NCBI GenBank assembly: GCA_937873165.1
Contig: CALMVH010000073.1
Location: forward strand, 1 to 10,580
Direction of reading: 5' to 3'
From: an uncultured Rhodospirillales bacterium
Lineage (GTDB): Bacteria > Pseudomonadota > Alphaproteobacteria > CALMVH01
Length of the DNA stretch: 10,580 nt
Position 1 is the first letter of the stretch; each line of letters starts with the position of its first letter. The notes below the pieces were generated by a model. It saw only the letters and a list, made by a program, of their open reading frames with translations, made no database searches and was not told the DNA's origin. Below, piece after piece: positions 7,801 through 10,580 of this stretch. A program made the translations under genes and the position numbers.

Positions 7801-9438
7801 GCGAAACTGTCGCCGGGCGGCATGGTCGTGCCGCGCGGCGTCAAGTCGGTGGACCTGTCTCCCGAGATTCGCGCCGTGCTGGGCATCGAACCCGACCGCC
7901 TATCGCCTGCGGAACTGATGCGCTTCATCCTGAAGGCGCCCGTCGACCTTCTGTTCTTCGGCGGAATCGGCACTTACGTGAAGAGTGATACCGAAACCAA
8001 TGCGGACGCGGGCGACCGCGCCAACGATGCCAGCCGCGTCGATGGCGACGAAATGCGAGCCAAGGTGATCGGCGAGGGCGCGAACCTGGCCTTAACGCAG
8101 AAAGGCCGCATCGCCTACGCGGCGAACGGCGGCCGGATTAACACCGATTTCATTGACAACTCTGCGGGCGTCGATACCTCGGACCACGAGGTGAACATCA
8201 AGATCCTGCTGAAGCCGCTGATGGACTCGGGACGCCTGTCGTTCCTCGCCCGTGACAAGCTGCTGGCGGAGATGACCGACGAGGTGGCGCGGCTGGTCCT
8301 GCGCGACAATTACCAGCAAACGCAGGTGCTGTCGCGGCTGGAAGCCCGCGCAGCGATCTCGTTCGATGGCGACGTGCGTTACATGCGGGCGCTGGAAAAG
8401 CAGGGCCTGCTGAACCGCGCCGTCGAGAACCTGCCTGACGACGAGCAACTGGCGGTACGCGCCGCCGGTGGCCATGGCCTGACGCGCCCCGAACTGGCGG
8501 TCTTGCTGGCTTATGGCAAGCTGACGGCCTACGAGCGCCTGATCCATTCGACGCTGGTGCCCGCCGGGTTCGAAACCGACCTGGAGCATTACTTCCCCAT
8601 TCCGCTGCGCCAGACCTACGCCAGGGAAATCCGTGGCCACGCTTTGAAGCGCGAGATCGTGATGACGCGCCTAGTCAACGAGATGGTCAACCGCGCCGGG
8701 CCAACCTTCCTTTACGAAATGGAAGTGCGCACGGGCGCCGATATCGATGCTATCGTGGTCGCTTTCCTGCGCGCCACGGATGCCTTCTCGCTGCGCGACA
8801 TCTGGCGAGAGGTCGAGGCGCTGGACGGTCAGATCACCGCCGCCGAACAAACGCGCATGATGCTGGTGACCGAATCCCTGCTGGGCCGCGTCGTGCCGCG
8901 GTTGCTGAGGCCGGGCGTATCCGTCGAAGCCGATGCCACGAAGGACCGTGACGCGGTTGCGGCATTGACAGGGGCGGTCGACGCGGCACCCGTGGACAAG
9001 ACTAGCCCGCCGCTGCAGCGCAGCCTGGCGTTGTTCTCGCGGCTGACCCCGGCGCTGGACCTGGTGCCGCTGGCGCGCGATACAAAGGCCGACCTGGCGG
9101 CGCTGGCGCGGCTGCATGTCGAGGTCAGCCAGCGTTTCGGCCTCGGATGGCTGGCGTATTCCGCCGCCATTGGCACCTTTACGACCGATTGGGAACGCCG
9201 CGCCGCCGATGCGCTGATCGACGAAACCTACGACAGGGCGGCCGAACTGGTGCAGCGCATCGCGGCCGGCGGCACCTCGAAGGGCGCGGTCGAACGGTTC
9301 GCCGAAACCCACGCGCGCGATGTCGCGCGGCTGGAAACGGCGCTTACCGAAGCCATGGCGCTGCCTACCATCAGCCTGCCGCTGCTAACGCTGATCTCAT
9401 CGGAAATCAGGCGGCTGGTACTGGCGGCGCGAAGTTGA
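4834..9438 (+). CDS. NAD-specific glutamate dehydrogenase, large (~180 kDa) class
   Basis: This cytoplasmic enzyme deaminates L-glutamate to 2-oxoglutarate and ammonia with NAD+, mainly in amino acid catabolism. The product has 1534 residues, a little shorter than the roughly 1600-1650 of characterised family members such as Pseudomonas GdhB and Caulobacter GdhZ. The long N-terminal half is regulatory, with ACT-like regions; FIVNDDMPFLIES near residue 70 is typical. The catalytic core spans about 700-1130. It has GGIRWSDRREDFRTE (from 758), VPVGSKGGF with K793 as probable substrate lysine, ITDNLAYDG, AADKGTATFSDIANG (from 857), the nucleotide-binding GVGDMSGDVFGNG (928-940), LLFFGGIGTYVK and VIGEGANLALTQKGRI. 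The C-terminal helical region after NTDFIDNSAGVDTSDHEVN is complete. The ATG at 4834 has AAGGT seven bases upstream. It is divergent from putA, whose product glutamate is its substrate. No frameshift or missing catalytic motif is seen. Confidence 0.97.
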   Translation: MSDAATISAQETRIPGRFGQNFESWFFAGQSRGDLPRAEEADLANSGGTLLALAARRQPEQASIELSGRRLFIVNDDMPFLIESLATALEGAGVEMDRLIHPIVPVVRDSAGHMTALGTGSPEANQSESMIFAQLRSDPPPDFTSRLARVLDDIRAAVTDFPPMMDALQSAEAELAQQPGDVSEDVAFLAWLKDDHFTFTGARAYRLENGRAIVEPDSGLGILRDAEVPLDLPAQRDLPGVDIAKSQVVSTIRRHAPLDLIVIRETAHRLVVFTGLFTGRAYGRAARDIPLLRRKVAEIAARAGFDPDSHNGKLLVEILDTYPRDELFRISHDELSSAALQLVALEKRPRFGLFMRRDRGSRLLSLMIYVPRRRFDYQLHQRLEAVALGIAPGLVRLAVHESPVNGGDQLVRLHMLIGAEDDALANVDPSVLEQRLNGEISDWGEKLAQHLQHLFPGDATLATRYLHAFPPAYRQAATPLEALQDVNSIEALRARAEDSPVLRIASSLSGASATLTLYRRGLPIALSDLLPILERFGVRVLTESAYPIALPGEDNVALQSLDIELGNAAALDDHGALLTEAFDAVWLGQAESDEFNRLTMLAGLGSRRVTILRGYAKYLRQARFRFTQEAMETAFVAYPHIATLTVSLFETLHDPLNRAHAEDNAATLARAFMAALEKVANADDDAIFRTFLLLVRATKRTNYFQRDAAGLPKPALAFKIDSQMISSLLPPPAPLVEIFVYSARMEAVHLRGGRIARGGIRWSDRREDFRTEILGLMKAQMVKNTVIVPVGSKGGFVCKRPPAEGGRAAAQVEAIACYRLMMGGMLDITDNLAYDGTIIPPAGVVRLDGDDPYLVVAADKGTATFSDIANGIARDYGFWLDDAFASGGSSGYDHKGMGITARGTWESVKRHFREMGRDVQTDATTVAGVGDMSGDVFGNGLLQSNALKLLAAFDHRHIFLDPSPDTAVSFAERQRLFDLPGSSWDDYDRAKLSPGGMVVPRGVKSVDLSPEIRAVLGIEPDRLSPAELMRFILKAPVDLLFFGGIGTYVKSDTETNADAGDRANDASRVDGDEMRAKVIGEGANLALTQKGRIAYAANGGRINTDFIDNSAGVDTSDHEVNIKILLKPLMDSGRLSFLARDKLLAEMTDEVARLVLRDNYQQTQVLSRLEARAAISFDGDVRYMRALEKQGLLNRAVENLPDDEQLAVRAAGGHGLTRPELAVLLAYGKLTAYERLIHSTLVPAGFETDLEHYFPIPLRQTYAREIRGHALKREIVMTRLVNEMVNRAGPTFLYEMEVRTGADIDAIVVAFLRATDAFSLRDIWREVEALDGQITAAEQTRMMLVTESLLGRVVPRLLRPGVSVEADATKDRDAVAALTGAVDAAPVDKTSPPLQRSLALFSRLTPALDLVPLARDTKADLAALARLHVEVSQRFGLGWLAYSAAIGTFTTDWERRAADALIDETYDRAAELVQRIAAGGTSKGAVERFAETHARDVARLETALTEAMALPTISLPLLTLISSEIRRLVLAARS

Positions 9439-9522
9439 GCAGATAACCTTGCAGCCCGCACGGGTTTGTGAAAAGACGGTATCGAACGGTAGTAAGCGAC
9501 AGGCAAGGCCAGCACGCGGCGG

Positions 9523-10580
9523 ATGGGTAACATGGCTTCGAAAGCCCGCGATACATACATCCCGGTTGCCCGGGACGAACCTATATCGCTCAAGATTCTG
9601 AGGCTTTGCCGCACGGAACTTGAGGATGGTTCGCTGCGGTTGCGGGATCTCGACGCCAACTCAAAAGAGCGGCTGTGTACGCGGCAGTACAACCTCGAAA
9701 CAAAGTTGGGAAAGCGTCTGCCACCCAGGCTTCGCCTTGAAAATACCACCGTCCTGACGCCGGACCTCATCAAGCAGTTTATAAGTAACGACGACCGCTA
9801 CTGGAAAAAAGCCTTCGGCAAAAGCTTCAGTAAGGCTGTGCAATCGGACCCTTCGTTTTCCATTCCGCCGCTGTCGCCGACTTACGTGGTCCGGAAAACA
9901 GCCGGGGCGACACAGTCCCGGAAGCAGCATGGCTCGATGCCTGAGTTCGAGCCGCCACGGGGACCTCACCGATCATTCCAGGATACCAGTGGTGGTTCGC
10001 CGAAACGCCCTCATCGGCGAATGGCAAAGATCGTCGAATCCGCCGAGCCCGTTACGGTCCGGGTCATGCGGGAGTACAAGGACTCGATCGAAGCCGGCAC
10101 TCTTCTGTTCCGGGATGTGGATAAGCGGTCACGGAATACCCTGATCACCCGGCAATGGCTTTACGAGCGGAAACATGGGCGTTTACCGAAAGGCCAGAGG
10201 CTGGTGTCCGATGCGGTGGTAACACGCGCCCTTCTGGATCACGTGACGACACCTCACGATCAACGATGGCAGGCCGCGTTCGGCACGAAGGTGGTTGCTA
10301 CCGGTACCATGGCGGAACGTTCGCCGGCTACTGCACTGGCTACAGCCTCCGAGCTGCCCCCGAACGTTTCCGTTAAAGCTAGCAAGCCAGCCCGCGCCTC
10401 GCGCCGGAGCAATACCGCCGACGTGGCGGAAGCCGTACTGGCCGAAACCCGGGAAGAGTCCCATTCGGACAGTCCGGTTACGGCAACAAACGCGGTAACG
10501 ACCGCCGTTCCATCCCGCAGGATAGTCCTGCCGCCGCTCGAGCGTGTCGACGACCACGAGCGCGTCGGCCTCGGCGTCCT
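9523..10580 (+). CDS. Unrecognised basic protein with duplicated module, cut by window end
   Basis: Open frame of 352 codons with no stop before the window edge, so the C-terminus is missing. I do not recognise a family. Residues 19-99 and 175-254 are two copies of one module, each starting with EP, containing L-RD-D, TRQ and RLP, and ending W-x-x-AFG. They are joined by a Ser/Pro/Arg-rich linker (100-174). A second linker (255-340), rich in Ala, Thr, Ser and Val, follows. No signal peptide, membrane segment or enzyme motif is visible. The protein is soluble, basic and modular, compatible with a scaffold, nucleic-acid-binding or secreted effector-type protein, none of which is shown. ATG at 9523 is the first start after the in-frame TAA at 9493-9495. 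ATG at 9532 (MASKARD) is equally likely, with GGATGG five bases upstream. GC is lower (about 55% near the start) than in the upstream gene. The coding call rests on the length of the open frame and on the conserved repeat. Confidence 0.75.
   Translation, partial: MGNMASKARDTYIPVARDEPISLKILRLCRTELEDGSLRLRDLDANSKERLCTRQYNLETKLGKRLPPRLRLENTTVLTPDLIKQFISNDDRYWKKAFGKSFSKAVQSDPSFSIPPLSPTYVVRKTAGATQSRKQHGSMPEFEPPRGPHRSFQDTSGGSPKRPHRRMAKIVESAEPVTVRVMREYKDSIEAGTLLFRDVDKRSRNTLITRQWLYERKHGRLPKGQRLVSDAVVTRALLDHVTTPHDQRWQAAFGTKVVATGTMAERSPATALATASELPPNVSVKASKPARASRRSNTADVAEAVLAETREESHSDSPVTATNAVTTAVPSRRIVLPPLERVDDHERVGLGV
9577..9819 (+). repeat. First copy of an ~81-residue protein module
   Basis: Encodes residues 19-99 of the right-hand gene, from EPISLKI to YWKKAFG. 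Aligned by hand with the second copy at 10045-10284, it matches at about 30 of 80 positions (37%) with one single-residue gap. Shared anchors are EP, R-x(6)-E-x-G-x-L, RD-x-D, S-x(3)-L-x-TRQ, RLP, RL, W and AFG. DNA similarity is not obvious, so the duplication is old. Confidence 0.8.
10045..10284 (+). repeat. Second copy of the ~80-residue protein module
   Basis: Encodes residues 175-254, from EPVTVRV to RWQAAFG. It is the partner of the copy at 9577-9819. Replacements are mostly conservative (I/V, S/T, K/R, L/M, Y/W), which suggests a folded domain kept under selection rather than low-complexity sequence. Confidence 0.8.

Noticed and set aside
9453..9466. AGCCC-GCAC-GGGTT hairpin after the dehydrogenase stop
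   Set aside because: The five-pair stem includes a G-T pair and only three T residues follow. It is too weak to call a terminator.
10183..10557. 124-codon minus-strand ORF at the right edge
   Set aside because: It is antisense to the duplicated-module gene, whose plus-strand frame is supported by conserved internal repeats.

Overview
The window is GC-rich (hand counts give roughly 63-70% in the large genes). It fits a Gram-negative proteobacterium, most likely an alphaproteobacterium of the sphingomonad type. The reasons are a short PutA of about 1033 residues without the N-terminal ribbon-helix-helix domain, next to a very large (about 1530 residue) NAD-dependent glutamate dehydrogenase. 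The taxon is an inference from gene type only; no rRNA or marker gene is present.

Layout: (1) 1-199 is a leader with a perfect TATAAT box. (2) 200-874 (+) encodes a small exported protein with a zinc-protease-like HExxH motif. (3) 875-974 is a short convergent gap with a palindrome and T-run. (4) 975-1577 (-) encodes a secreted protein of unknown function with two aspartate-rich, calcium-loop-like motifs. Its best start appears to be an AUA codon. (5) 1637-4738 (-) is putA. (6) 4739-4833 is the divergent putA/glutamate dehydrogenase control region. (7) 4834-9438 (+) is the large NAD-glutamate dehydrogenase. (8) 9439-9522 is a short spacer. (9) From 9523 (+) to the window end there is an open, unfinished gene for an unrecognised basic protein built of two copies of an ~80-residue module.

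The centre is a coherent metabolic unit. PutA oxidises proline to glutamate, and the divergent dehydrogenase deaminates glutamate to 2-oxoglutarate. Together they carry proline nitrogen and carbon to ammonia and the TCA cycle from one 95 bp control region. The flanking genes are accessory. The two small exported proteins have no evident link to proline metabolism. The last gene has lower GC and a different codon style, so it may be the edge of an acquired segment.

No tRNA, rRNA, insertion sequence, CRISPR array or phage gene was recognised. The best candidates for something undescribed are the duplicated-module protein at the right edge and the apparent AUA start at 1577.
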